Shown one piece after another: positions 55,382-64,000 of a stretch of DNA of 64,000 nt; position 1 is the stretch's first letter; every line of letters starts with the position of its first letter. The notes beneath the pieces are model-generated. The model had not been told where the DNA came from. It did not search any database and saw only the letters and a list, made by a program, of their open reading frames with translations. The position numbers and the translations under genes are program-made. This DNA comes from an uncultured Draconibacterium sp. Its GTDB lineage: Bacteria; Bacteroidota; Bacteroidia; Bacteroidales; Prolixibacteraceae. The DNA lies in contig NZ_OY775905.1 of NCBI RefSeq assembly GCF_963675065.1, positions 694,501 to 758,500 on the forward strand. The letters are read 5' to 3'.

Positions 55382-56617
55382 TTATTGTCGTGCAACCTCG
55401 CCATGATACCCTAAGTCGAGACCTTTCTTTTCATCCATACGCCCCACTTTTACAGGCACAAAACGATTGATCGCTTTTAAGACGCCTAATGTAAAAATAA
55501 ATCCCCATGCCGAAGCAAAGATTATTGCTGAAACCTGTTTCAAAAGGAAGCCAAATCCGCCTCCCATAAACAATCCGTTGGCACCATTGGCATTCACAGC
55601 TGTTGTTCCGAAAAAACCCAATAATATTGTTCCAAGTACTCCGCCAATACCGTGCACTCCCCAAACATCCAGGGCATCGTCCCAGCGTTTACGTTCAACA
55701 AATTTAACCGCCTGATAGCACACCATTCCGGCACACAGGCCAATAAACATGGCTGTTCCTAGTGTAACATATCCTGCTGCAGGAGTGATTGTTGCCAGTC
55801 CGGCCACAGCACCGGTCATCAATCCGATAAAAGTAGGTCGCTTATTTCCGGTTGTCCATTCAATTCCCAGCCAGGTAATTGCCGCCACCGATGCAGCCAC
55901 ATCGGTATTCAGAAATGCTTGAGCTGTTACAGCATCCACATCCAACTCACTTCCGGCATTAAAACCATACCATCCAAACCAAAGCAAACTGGTCCCGATA
56001 GCTACCAGCGGTATGTTGTTAGGCCCACTGTTTTTCTCGGCGCGTGCACCAACAAAAAACACCGATGCCAAAGCAGCAAAACCTGCCGTTGCATGCACTG
56101 TTATTCCTCCGGCAAAATCGAGAACACCCCACTCGGCAAGGATTCCGCCTCCCCAAACCATATGAACAAAGGGATAGTAAACAAAAATTTGCCAAAGAAC
56201 CAGAAAGATGACGTATGCCTTAAAAGTTACGCGGTTGATAAACGCACCGGTAATCAGCGCTGGTGTAATAATGGCAAACATCATTTGATAAGCCACAAAA
56301 ATATATTCCGGGAAGTTACGGTCGGGCGACAAGGGTGTACTTGATGTAACTCCGTTCAGAAAAGCTTTATCGAAATTTCCAATGATGCCGAAAAAATCAT
56401 TTCCGCCTGCCAGGGTTCCACTAAAACACATGGAATAGCCGAAGCTGATCCAAAGAATGGTTGTAATTCCTAACGACACAAAACTCTGCATCATAATACT
56501 CAGGATATTTTTTTTACATCCCAAACCGCCGTAAAAGAAAGCAAGACCGGGGGTCATTAGCATCACCAAACTGGTAGCCACAATCATAAAGGTAGTTAGC
56601 CCTTTGTCAAACATCAT
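55382..56617 (-). CDS. amtB: Ammonium transporter
   Basis: Start is set at 56617 (MMFDKGLTTFMIVATSLVML) because an upstream in-frame TTG overlaps the -7 box at 56645-56652. The 411-residue membrane protein has about eleven TM helices and Amt/MEP signatures: MLMTPGLAFFYGGLGCKKN, FVYYPFVHMVWGGGILAEWG, DFAGGITVHATAGFAAL with the first pore His, PNNIPLVAIGTSLLWFGWYG, and DVWGVHGIGGVLGTILLGFF with the second pore His. It should pass ammonium across the inner membrane under nitrogen limitation. The PII gene that often accompanies it is not adjacent here. Confidence 0.94.
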   Translation of the reverse strand: MMFDKGLTTFMIVATSLVMLMTPGLAFFYGGLGCKKNILSIMMQSFVSLGITTILWISFGYSMCFSGTLAGGNDFFGIIGNFDKAFLNGVTSSTPLSPDRNFPEYIFVAYQMMFAIITPALITGAFINRVTFKAYVIFLVLWQIFVYYPFVHMVWGGGILAEWGVLDFAGGITVHATAGFAALASVFFVGARAEKNSGPNNIPLVAIGTSLLWFGWYGFNAGSELDVDAVTAQAFLNTDVAASVAAITWLGIEWTTGNKRPTFIGLMTGAVAGLATITPAAGYVTLGTAMFIGLCAGMVCYQAVKFVERKRWDDALDVWGVHGIGGVLGTILLGFFGTTAVNANGANGLFMGGGFGFLLKQVSAIIFASAWGFIFTLGVLKAINRFVPVKVGRMDEKKGLDLGYHGEVARQ

Positions 56618-57486
56618 ATTGCTAGAATTTTTAATTTCGGTACCCAAAAATAGAATACGACTTTGATAATTTGACAGATTTGGAGTGCCTAAAAAATCAT
56701 TTATTTATTTTCTTACGCCATTTTATTACATTTTAAAATCCGGCAAATCCATTTTACAACAACTCGTCAAAACAGGGTTCAAGTTTCGATCGATACATTT
56801 TCAACTCCAATTTTTAAATTTTGGAAGGGGTGAAGTTTTCATCGAACAAAAAACGAAAGCGGAATTTGGAATTGAACGGGGTTAAAAGGTAAATTCAGTA
56901 AAAAGGGGAAACGCGCAAAAGCAGTGTAAATAGTGATAAATCTCACCTTTTTTAAATTCACTCTAAATTACCGTCAGTTAAACTTGAATTAATATTAGCC
57001 GAACTTATTTCTACCAACTCGCCGACATCCCGGAATCTTCCCTACGATTTAAAGCTGACGCAAATTCCTACGCGGATTAAAATCTAATTCATTGAAAGGA
57101 AAGGCCGACAAACTCTTTTTAAATTATTCCGTTCAGCCCTCTCCTGCCGTGAAAATATTATAAATTCAAAGATACTGCATCCCCTTACTGATCGTATTAT
57201 AGCTCTGTTTTTGAAAATAAAATTCACCCTAAAGATTTTAAGACTCTTTTATCTTATATGTTTTTTCCATAACTTGTTAACGATAAATACAGTTTAAGGA
57301 AAGAAACACCATTAAATCAAACCATTCCGATTTCTTATCCATTAAACACAAACTCTACTTAGCTATGTATTTCACACCGGGCGCATTTTATAACACAATT
57401 CTAAAAATAAATAGCATTCATCACTAGTCGTTGTCTTCACCAATGAAAGACAAGACTCCATCTATAAACACTTAACATAATCCATT
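56618..57486. other. 870-base non-coding region before the giant secreted protein gene
   Basis: This holds the amtB promoter at the left end. I found no supportable gene, no exact TAnnTTTG box near 57487 and no long hairpin. Composition is AT-rich and irregular, with scattered short inverted words such as GTTGTCTT / AAGACAAGAC near 57428-57453. A long leader or a distant promoter for the next gene is possible. Confidence 0.6.
56645..56652 (-). promoter_or_regulatory. -7 box of amtB
   Basis: On the minus strand the box reads TATTTTTG, an exact TAnnTTTG match, giving a leader of about 20 bases before ATG 56617. A -33 element is not clear. Confidence 0.5.
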
Positions 57487-60400
57487 ATGAAAACATTTAC
57501 TTATCCGGAAGTAATACTTCCCAACCATTTAGTCGGGAAAGCCGGCAGCACTATTGCTTTGTTGCTGGCTTTTATTTTTCTGCTGCCTGCTTGGGCAAGC
57601 GCAGAGAGGATCTATCCCGATATGTCGGTTCAGATTTCATCGGGCGGATCAGACTATGCACTCACCTTCACCTATAGCGGTGCTGGAGTTGTTAGTTGTA
57701 CCGAAGCTGTTGTTCACAGGTTTGATATCTATAAAAACACTGATAGCAACAGTTCAAAAACGATTAGTGGTAGCGGCAGTAAATCCAGCGGTACCATTAC
57801 TTATGTGGCAGGTCCAAATAATTCAGGATACTGGGGCTTACGTTATCAGGAATCTGAAGACTGTAGTTTGGCCTGGTGTAACTGTGTGGAATGGGTATGG
57901 AGTGGTTATCCCAGAGCAAACAGTTCAGGCGACAGAGGTAGCGGATATAGTGTTTTAACGTACGCAGCTACCGCTGCAATAAAATCTCCTACCGGAATAA
58001 CTGCCTCTGATCAGGAATATTTTGAAAAGATTATTTTGAGCTGGTCGAAAGGAACAGATATTCCGAATGCTAATACCGGTTACAATATTTACAGGGGAAC
58101 GACGACCAGTAACGGAACATTAGTTGCACAGGTTGCCGGAGATGCTCGCACCTGGACAGATAATACAATTGTTCCAAACGATGAATATTATTACTGGGTA
58201 ACCACCTTTACCGATGATTGGGGAAATCATGAATCACCAAGAAATAGTTCTAATGCCATCCTTGGAAAAGCAAAAACTTTTACTGTTAATGCATCCGACG
58301 GAACGTATACTAACCGTGTGAAAGTAGAGTGGGACGACCTGTCTGAATTTGCAGAGGAATTGCGTATTGAGCGCAGTGTACCGGAAAGCAACCTAAAGGA
58401 AGAGCTGGCGATTTTAAGCAAAAACGCCCAGGCATACAGCGACGATGGTGCCATTCCTGGTTACAAGCATACCTATTATGTAACACCAATTCACGCAACA
58501 CGCACCTTCCCTACCCTTAACGATGATGGATACTCGAAACCAAACGGAACGATAAAAGGTACCGTTAAGTCGGTGTTAAGTGTTGGAGTAGAAGGAGTGA
58601 GTGTTTGTGCGATTCCGGTAACACCAAATTTACCGGCCGGAGCACTAACCGTTCCCTCGGGAGGATATTGTACCACAACGGATGTTGACGGGTATTACGA
58701 GATACGTAACATTTATTATTACGATGAAGCTGAATTTATCGTAGTGCCTTACAAAGACGGACCAAACGGACCTCATATTTTTACTCCCGATACCATAACC
58801 CGAGTACTCGATCTGAATTCGAAATTGAGTTCGGGCGCCAACTTTACCGATGAGAGTGTTTTCTCAATGGCCGGTAGAGCTGTGTATCCCAAATCAACCG
58901 CAGCCGAATGTGGTGTGCCTGAAGTTGAAATTCTGATTAACGGAGAAAGCCGGGGAATATTTACTGATGCCAACGGCGATTGGAGTTATGCCATACAGGA
59001 AGAAGGAGATTATACCTTTACTCCCGAGTTTTTGCATCATACATTCGAAAATCCATCGGGACAACCTTCAACCTCGTTCTTTGTAGCCGGCGATTCATTG
59101 AACATCAATTTTACCGATACACAAACCGATACCATTTTTGTGAAAGTACAAACCGGGTGCGAAACACCGGTGGCCGATTCAGTGAAAATACAACTTACTT
59201 CGCCGGGCAACTGTTTTAATACCAGTTATTATACCGATGCAAATGGGTTACTAACCATTCCGGATCTTCCGGCACGCGAATACGATGTGCAGGTAATTGA
59301 AATTGATCCGGTGAATTCGAACATATTTGACCAAATTGGTAATAAACCAATTCGTATCGACCTTACCTTACGGGATACGGCAGATATGGTTGTTGAGCGC
59401 GATAGCTTGGATATCACGCCGGCAGATACCATTTTCCTGCCCAACGGCACAACGAGTATTACTCCTGCCGACACTACAATTATTACAGCTACCGATACAA
59501 CAAGGGGCGAAGTGGTTCCCGAGGCTGATTTTATTTACCATTCACCACTTGATATCCAGGTTGATTTTACCGATGCAGGAGCACAAGTAGTGAATTGTAG
59601 CAGCGGAGCGATTACCTTAATGCAACAAAATGACACTTATACCCTGGTTTTTGAAGTGAATGAGTCGATGGGCGATTGCCCGGTAAATGAGGGACATTTG
59701 CGCATATTTGACTTTGTTGCCGACCGTGGAGATGCGCCAATAGAGGTACCTATTGTAAACGGTTTTGCAGTTTATACCACACAAGCCGGATTACCCGAAA
59801 TTGCTGAAAGTGCCGAGCACAATCATGAAAAACTATTGTATGTCGTTCCTGAAGTTGGTTTTTTAGATGCGACTCCGCAGGAATACTGGATAATGGTTGA
59901 AGGTGTTAAAACTCAGGCGCCGTCATTTATTACAAAATCGCCCGAAATGCCAATGTTGGTACTACACGACCCTCCCGGAGATAACAGTTATTCATACGTT
60001 CAGGAAGGTAAATCATACAAAAGTTTTAATACATTCGAGATGCTTGTAGGCGGAGAAGCAGGACTTTATGCCAACCTGTTGATAGGAGCAAAAGTAATCA
60101 CTCCTTTTTCAAGTAATGGATTTGGAACACAAATTAAATTTAGTGCGGTAGCCGGAAGGGATAATTTCAACCGCAGTGGTGTAGAAACCACAATCACCTT
60201 CAATGAAACTTTTTCAACTTCCGATTTGGAGAATCTTACCGGAAATGATGGTGATGTTTACATTGGTGCATCGTTTAACCAGGAATATGCGCTGGCAGAC
60301 GAACTGACCTTTAATACGGCAACATGCCAGGCCGAGATAAAAACTGTTCCGACCATTGATGTAACCGGCTTTGCGACTACTTTTGTTTATACCGAAACGC

Positions 60401-63400
60401 ACATTAAGAACACTCTGCTTCCAACTATCGGCACACTGAGGAGTGCCTTGATTTCAGGTCGCGATACAAGTCTGCTATCTCCAGAGGAAAAAATGCAGGC
60501 TAACCAGTTACTTGCTGATAGTTTGCACTGGGAGGAAGTGTTGGCACAAAATGATTTAAACAGAGGAGAAGATGCTGTATTTAAAGAGAATATTTCATTT
60601 AGTGCCGGTGCCCCTTATACCAACGAATATACCACCGACACAACAAATTCTGCATCGTACGAATACTCTGCATTCATAAATACAGAATTAGCTGCAGGAA
60701 TAAAAATTGACAATGAATCCGGTGCCTGGTTCGATAGCGAGATCGGGGTTATGGCAAAGTTCAGATGGGCAAACACCTTTAATCAGGGAAACGATACCAC
60801 TTACTCCCGAACCGTTGGATATATTTTATCCGACAACGATATTGGCGATTTCTTTAGTGTCGATATCCTGGAGGATAAAGCCTATGGTGTACCTGCATTC
60901 AACCTGAAACTAGGGACTTCAAGTTGCCCGCACGAACCCGGGACACAACCGCGTGATGATGCGCGTATCACTGTGTATCCACCACAAATCAACAATGTAC
61001 CAATCGGTGGGCAGGCGGTATTTACAGCCAATTTGTTAAACGAAAGCCAGAGTCGGGAAACCCGCGAATATCACGTAAAAGTAGTTTCTACCACAAATCC
61101 CGACGGAGCGATTGTGAAGTTGGGTGGTACGCTTATCACCAATGGTGGAGCTTCTTATTTTCTGCAATACAACCAAACAGCAAACATTGCACTTACCGTT
61201 GAACGGGGACCGATGGCATCCACTTACGATTCGATTGGTATTATGATGTATCCGCCGTGTGAATATTCACTCTGGGAGGATGGCGGCAATGTTACTAGCG
61301 GCGATACGGCCTGGATATTTGTCGACTTCCAGAGCGAATGCTCAAATGTGGCTCTGCACTTGCCGGGCGATAACTGGTTGGTGAACAGCAATAATAATAA
61401 CAAACTGGATGTGGCTTTCACTGGCTACGACCGGAACAACGAAAACCTGCAAAGTATAACCCTTCAGTATAAACGTCAGGGTGAAGGCTGGATTGATGAT
61501 ATAACTATTGAACGTGATTCACTACTGCAGAACTTTTATGATTACGAGTTTGATGTTTCCGGTCTTACGGATGGTAATTACAGCTTGCGTGCGAAAGCTT
61601 TCTGCGGAATCGAAGGTGGGATTTCCTATTCTTCCGAACAGTCAGGAATTATCGACCGTTCGTCCATTGCTCCTTACGGAACGCCTTCGCCGGCCGATGG
61701 CTACCTGCGTTACGGGCAAGAAATAAGTGTTGTTTTCGATAAAGACATCAACTGTAACTTTGAAAGTTATTCAGGAGAAGCACCTAATATCCGCCTTTAC
61801 CTTGAAGATTCCACGGAAATTCCAATAATGGTTCAGTGTTCTCAAAATGCAGATGGAATTATCCTGGTTCCAAACGACGATCTTTTTGCACAACCATCGC
61901 TCGAGGGGAAACGTGTTTATGCCGTAGTAGAAGGAATTCAGGACATTTCTGGGAATATACAGAAATACAAAACCGAGTGGTCGTTCCTGGTGAATGTAAG
62001 CCCGGTGTCGTGGAATCCTGAAGAAGTTCACATGACAGCAGAGGAAACGGAACTGGTGGTACTGAGTGCAAATCTTGATAACAGCGCCAACATAAGTAAA
62101 TCGTTTACCATTGAGGAGTACCCTGACTGGCTGGTGCCTTCGGTAACTTCTGCATCGGTTTTAGGTGGAAATAGTTTCACCCTTCAGTTCCATGTGGTTG
62201 AAGATTTGTTACCCGGATTTTATGAGGGAGAAGTTACGGCCGTAATCGATGGTTCGCCCGAAGTACTCCAGGTATCGCTTGAGCTGTATGCTGAAGAGAT
62301 CGACTGGAGTGTAAACCACCCCGATTTCCAGTACAATATGAACATTGTTGCTCAGTTTAGTTCTGACGATAGCGACGAAAACCTGTCGACCGGATTACGC
62401 GATAAGATTGCGGCCTATGTTGATGGCGAATTGCGCGGCATTGGCAACATCATGTATGTTCCAGAACTCAGCAAATACGCTGCATTTATTACTATTTCGG
62501 GAAATCTGGCAGGCGAAAACGGAAGTTTGCTCGAAGCCGAGGATTACGTGGATGACCTGAGTGTGCAGGACATTACATTTACCGAAGATGGCAAGACGTA
62601 TGATGCCACACGTTTTAAGAAAAATAACTGGATCGATTTCGACATTTACGCCACCAAAGCAGGTAATTTCAGTGCTGAATTCAAAGCTGCTGGTAATAAA
62701 GCCGGCGATGTCGACGTCTTTGTGGACGGGAATTTGGTTGCAACTTTTGCAGTGCCCGCGAATGGAGGTTCCTATGACGTGTACACCACTCAGTTCCAGG
62801 TTCCGGCCGATGAGCATACACTGCGCATTCAGTCGAACGGTGCTGAGTTTGATCTCGACTGGATTAATTTCCCCGAGTATCATGTTCGGAATCAACATAC
62901 CACTGAAGTCATTAAATTCAGAATGTGGGATGGTTTAAATGGTATTGAATACGGAGCCATTGAAGAACTCACCTTCTTTAACGACGGTGTGGTTGGAAAC
63001 GTGGAAGAGCCTTTCATTTTGCATCCGGCCGGAGGTATTCAGCAAAGAATGCTGGCAAAAGGATGGAACTGGATTTCGGTGAATAAACAAAGTGACGACA
63101 TGAGTGTAGGCAAAGTTTTTGAGAGCCTAACACCACCAACTTCACTAAACGATATTACCCTGAAATCACAGTCGGGATATTCGCAGTTTAGTCAGCTTAC
63201 CGGCTGGCAGGGAACACTCTCCGATGTTGATATCAAAACAGGATATATGATATTCCTGAGTGCTCATGGCGACACGCTGAGCCTGATTGGAAATGAACCC
63301 GAATCGGATGTAAGTATTCCTTTAAATCCGAAGTGGAACTGGATTGGATATCCAAAATCAGAGATCTTACCTATTGATGATGTGTTGGAGCAGCTTTCGG

Positions 63401-64000
63401 CAGGTCCGGGAGATGTAATTAAAAGTCAGTACGAATACGGCGAATACAATCAAAGCACCGATTCGTGGGTCGGCGATCTGAAATTCTTCCATCCGGGGCT
63501 GGGTTATAAGTTGTTTGTTGGCAATAGCGACAACATTACAATAATGAAATCGGGAGATACAGAAGAGCTTTTCCTGAAGCACGAGTATAACATGACACTG
63601 ACTGCGATTGTTGATTTTGGAGAATTTCCAACATCCGACAGGTACAGGATTCAAACCTATATCAACGACCAACTGCGTGGCGATGTTCCACTTTCGTACC
63701 TGAATCCGATAGACGAATACATGGCATTTGCTATGGTTTACGGCGACCGTTCAGATATTGGAGAAACGGTTAAAACAGTGCTGTGGGATGAATACAACCA
63801 GAAACAAATTGAACTGGTTTCGCCTGAGCTAAACTTTACTATCGATAAAATTAATGGTACGGTTGATAATCCGGTTATTCTTTCGATAGCCGAAGACGAA
63901 CTACTTCCGGCGGATGAAGGACAGTACAACTTTAAGAACTATCCAAATCCTTTCCGAAGTAATACCACTATTCAGTACACAATTCCGGAAGATACGCACG
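57487..64000 (+). CDS. Giant T9SS-secreted multi-domain protein with CBM6-like insertion (3' end cut off)
   Basis: The frame from ATG 57487 is open to the window edge (2171 codons). Residues 1-39 form a signal peptide (LLLAFIFLLPAWASA). Then come Fn3-like repeats (about 160-350), carboxypeptidase-regulatory-like domains (about 355-525; TTTDVDGYYEIRNIYYY), and long beta-rich stretches with CPHEPGTQPRDDARITVYPP near 1140. A Big_5/Fn3-like section follows (about 1390-1500). Next is a repeated module (~1610-1845 and ~2031-2138), the first copy carrying a CBM6-like insert at ~1682-1796 (LLEAEDY to DLDWINF). GWNWIS-type repeats lie between the copies. YNFKNYPNPFRSNTTIQY at ~2147 starts a type A sorting domain. 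It is probably a surface adhesin or carbohydrate-binding scaffold; no catalytic domain is seen. Confidence 0.85.
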   Translation, partial: MKTFTYPEVILPNHLVGKAGSTIALLLAFIFLLPAWASAERIYPDMSVQISSGGSDYALTFTYSGAGVVSCTEAVVHRFDIYKNTDSNSSKTISGSGSKSSGTITYVAGPNNSGYWGLRYQESEDCSLAWCNCVEWVWSGYPRANSSGDRGSGYSVLTYAATAAIKSPTGITASDQEYFEKIILSWSKGTDIPNANTGYNIYRGTTTSNGTLVAQVAGDARTWTDNTIVPNDEYYYWVTTFTDDWGNHESPRNSSNAILGKAKTFTVNASDGTYTNRVKVEWDDLSEFAEELRIERSVPESNLKEELAILSKNAQAYSDDGAIPGYKHTYYVTPIHATRTFPTLNDDGYSKPNGTIKGTVKSVLSVGVEGVSVCAIPVTPNLPAGALTVPSGGYCTTTDVDGYYEIRNIYYYDEAEFIVVPYKDGPNGPHIFTPDTITRVLDLNSKLSSGANFTDESVFSMAGRAVYPKSTAAECGVPEVEILINGESRGIFTDANGDWSYAIQEEGDYTFTPEFLHHTFENPSGQPSTSFFVAGDSLNINFTDTQTDTIFVKVQTGCETPVADSVKIQLTSPGNCFNTSYYTDANGLLTIPDLPAREYDVQVIEIDPVNSNIFDQIGNKPIRIDLTLRDTADMVVERDSLDITPADTIFLPNGTTSITPADTTIITATDTTRGEVVPEADFIYHSPLDIQVDFTDAGAQVVNCSSGAITLMQQNDTYTLVFEVNESMGDCPVNEGHLRIFDFVADRGDAPIEVPIVNGFAVYTTQAGLPEIAESAEHNHEKLLYVVPEVGFLDATPQEYWIMVEGVKTQAPSFITKSPEMPMLVLHDPPGDNSYSYVQEGKSYKSFNTFEMLVGGEAGLYANLLIGAKVITPFSSNGFGTQIKFSAVAGRDNFNRSGVETTITFNETFSTSDLENLTGNDGDVYIGASFNQEYALADELTFNTATCQAEIKTVPTIDVTGFATTFVYTETHIKNTLLPTIGTLRSALISGRDTSLLSPEEKMQANQLLADSLHWEEVLAQNDLNRGEDAVFKENISFSAGAPYTNEYTTDTTNSASYEYSAFINTELAAGIKIDNESGAWFDSEIGVMAKFRWANTFNQGNDTTYSRTVGYILSDNDIGDFFSVDILEDKAYGVPAFNLKLGTSSCPHEPGTQPRDDARITVYPPQINNVPIGGQAVFTANLLNESQSRETREYHVKVVSTTNPDGAIVKLGGTLITNGGASYFLQYNQTANIALTVERGPMASTYDSIGIMMYPPCEYSLWEDGGNVTSGDTAWIFVDFQSECSNVALHLPGDNWLVNSNNNNKLDVAFTGYDRNNENLQSITLQYKRQGEGWIDDITIERDSLLQNFYDYEFDVSGLTDGNYSLRAKAFCGIEGGISYSSEQSGIIDRSSIAPYGTPSPADGYLRYGQEISVVFDKDINCNFESYSGEAPNIRLYLEDSTEIPIMVQCSQNADGIILVPNDDLFAQPSLEGKRVYAVVEGIQDISGNIQKYKTEWSFLVNVSPVSWNPEEVHMTAEETELVVLSANLDNSANISKSFTIEEYPDWLVPSVTSASVLGGNSFTLQFHVVEDLLPGFYEGEVTAVIDGSPEVLQVSLELYAEEIDWSVNHPDFQYNMNIVAQFSSDDSDENLSTGLRDKIAAYVDGELRGIGNIMYVPELSKYAAFITISGNLAGENGSLLEAEDYVDDLSVQDITFTEDGKTYDATRFKKNNWIDFDIYATKAGNFSAEFKAAGNKAGDVDVFVDGNLVATFAVPANGGSYDVYTTQFQVPADEHTLRIQSNGAEFDLDWINFPEYHVRNQHTTEVIKFRMWDGLNGIEYGAIEELTFFNDGVVGNVEEPFILHPAGGIQQRMLAKGWNWISVNKQSDDMSVGKVFESLTPPTSLNDITLKSQSGYSQFSQLTGWQGTLSDVDIKTGYMIFLSAHGDTLSLIGNEPESDVSIPLNPKWNWIGYPKSEILPIDDVLEQLSAGPGDVIKSQYEYGEYNQSTDSWVGDLKFFHPGLGYKLFVGNSDNITIMKSGDTEELFLKHEYNMTLTAIVDFGEFPTSDRYRIQTYINDQLRGDVPLSYLNPIDEYMAFAMVYGDRSDIGETVKTVLWDEYNQKQIELVSPELNFTIDKINGTVDNPVILSIAEDELLPADEGQYNFKNYPNPFRSNTTIQYTIPEDTH
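62530..62874 (+). other. CBM6-like domain within the giant T9SS protein
   Basis: Residues ~1682-1796 read like a family 6/35 carbohydrate-binding module: it opens with LLEAEDYVDD, contains WIDFDIYATKAGNFSAEFKA and VDVFVDGNLVATF, and closes with HTLRIQSNGAEFDLDWINF. Flanking residues belong to a different module, so this is an inserted domain. Confidence 0.65.
63925..64000 (+). other. Start of T9SS type A C-terminal sorting domain
   Basis: YNFKNYPNPFRSNTTIQY, followed by TIPE, matches the opening of type A sorting domains (YPNPF...T-x-I-x-Y-x-I). The domain, normally 70-90 residues, is cut by the window edge, so the complete protein should be about 2230 residues. Confidence 0.85.

Noticed and set aside
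56685..56885. 66-residue plus-strand frame upstream of the giant gene
   Set aside because: It has no start context or recognised domain, and the composition equals the surrounding non-coding DNA.
62395..62898. 167-residue frame on the minus strand inside the giant gene
   Set aside because: It is antisense to a continuous coding region with clear domain structure; codon use favours the plus-strand frame.

Overview
The window looks like a chromosomal segment of a Bacteroidota bacterium, most likely from the Marinilabiliales (Prolixibacteraceae-like). The family assignment is an inference from gene content, not a measurement. The evidence is a SusC/SusD pair, many signal-peptide or lipoprotein N-termini followed by polysaccharide-acting domains, a C-terminal type IX secretion (T9SS) sorting domain, and repeated use of the Bacteroidota -7 promoter box TAnnTTTG upstream of genes. 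I saw no rRNA, tRNA, CRISPR array, prophage or intact insertion sequence.

Region 1 (about 0.4-19.2 kb) is a polysaccharide utilisation locus. A membrane-spanning regulator (beta-propeller, Y_Y_Y domain, TM helix, LuxR-type HTH) is divergent from an eight-gene plus-strand operon: SusC, SusD, a LamG-duplicated lipoprotein, two glucoamylase-like (GH144-type) enzymes, a GH43-like enzyme with discoidin and Fn3 modules, a GH3 beta-glucosidase and a formylglycine sulfatase. GH144 plus GH3 suggests a beta-1,2-glucan-like substrate. The sulfatase and GH43-like enzyme do not fit a plain glucan and make the substrate an open question. A strong hairpin inside the operon separates the transport/binding genes from the enzyme genes.

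Region 2 (19.2-31.7 kb) is mostly housekeeping: an orphan efflux adaptor, a zinc-protease-like YgjP protein, TrkH, dGTPase, an XRE regulator with phased upstream repeats, an AIM24-like protein, a pseudouridine synthase, an ECF sigma factor with a membrane partner, GlmM and methylglyoxal synthase. Region 3 (31.7-42.5 kb) has a CBM9-like protein paired with a putative GH10-like glycosidase, a queuosine-precursor transporter with a possible preQ1-type leader, a metallophosphoesterase, an MFS transporter, a fatty acid desaturase and an S9 peptidase. Its intergenic gaps are the richest in structured repeats (REP-like hairpins, a hairpin cluster, and a GC-rich foldable element).

Region 4 (42.6-56.7 kb) carries aspartate kinase, a second orphan efflux adaptor, a LytS/LytTR-type two-component pair whose kinase ends in a GldL-like membrane hairpin, two carboxypeptidase-regulatory-domain proteins, a coiled-coil lipoprotein, a secreted peroxiredoxin, ValRS and AmtB. 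Region 5 (57.5 kb to the end) is one very large secreted protein, open for at least 2171 codons and cut by the window edge just inside its T9SS sorting domain. It appears to contain a CBM6-like domain inserted inside one copy of a repeated C-terminal module.
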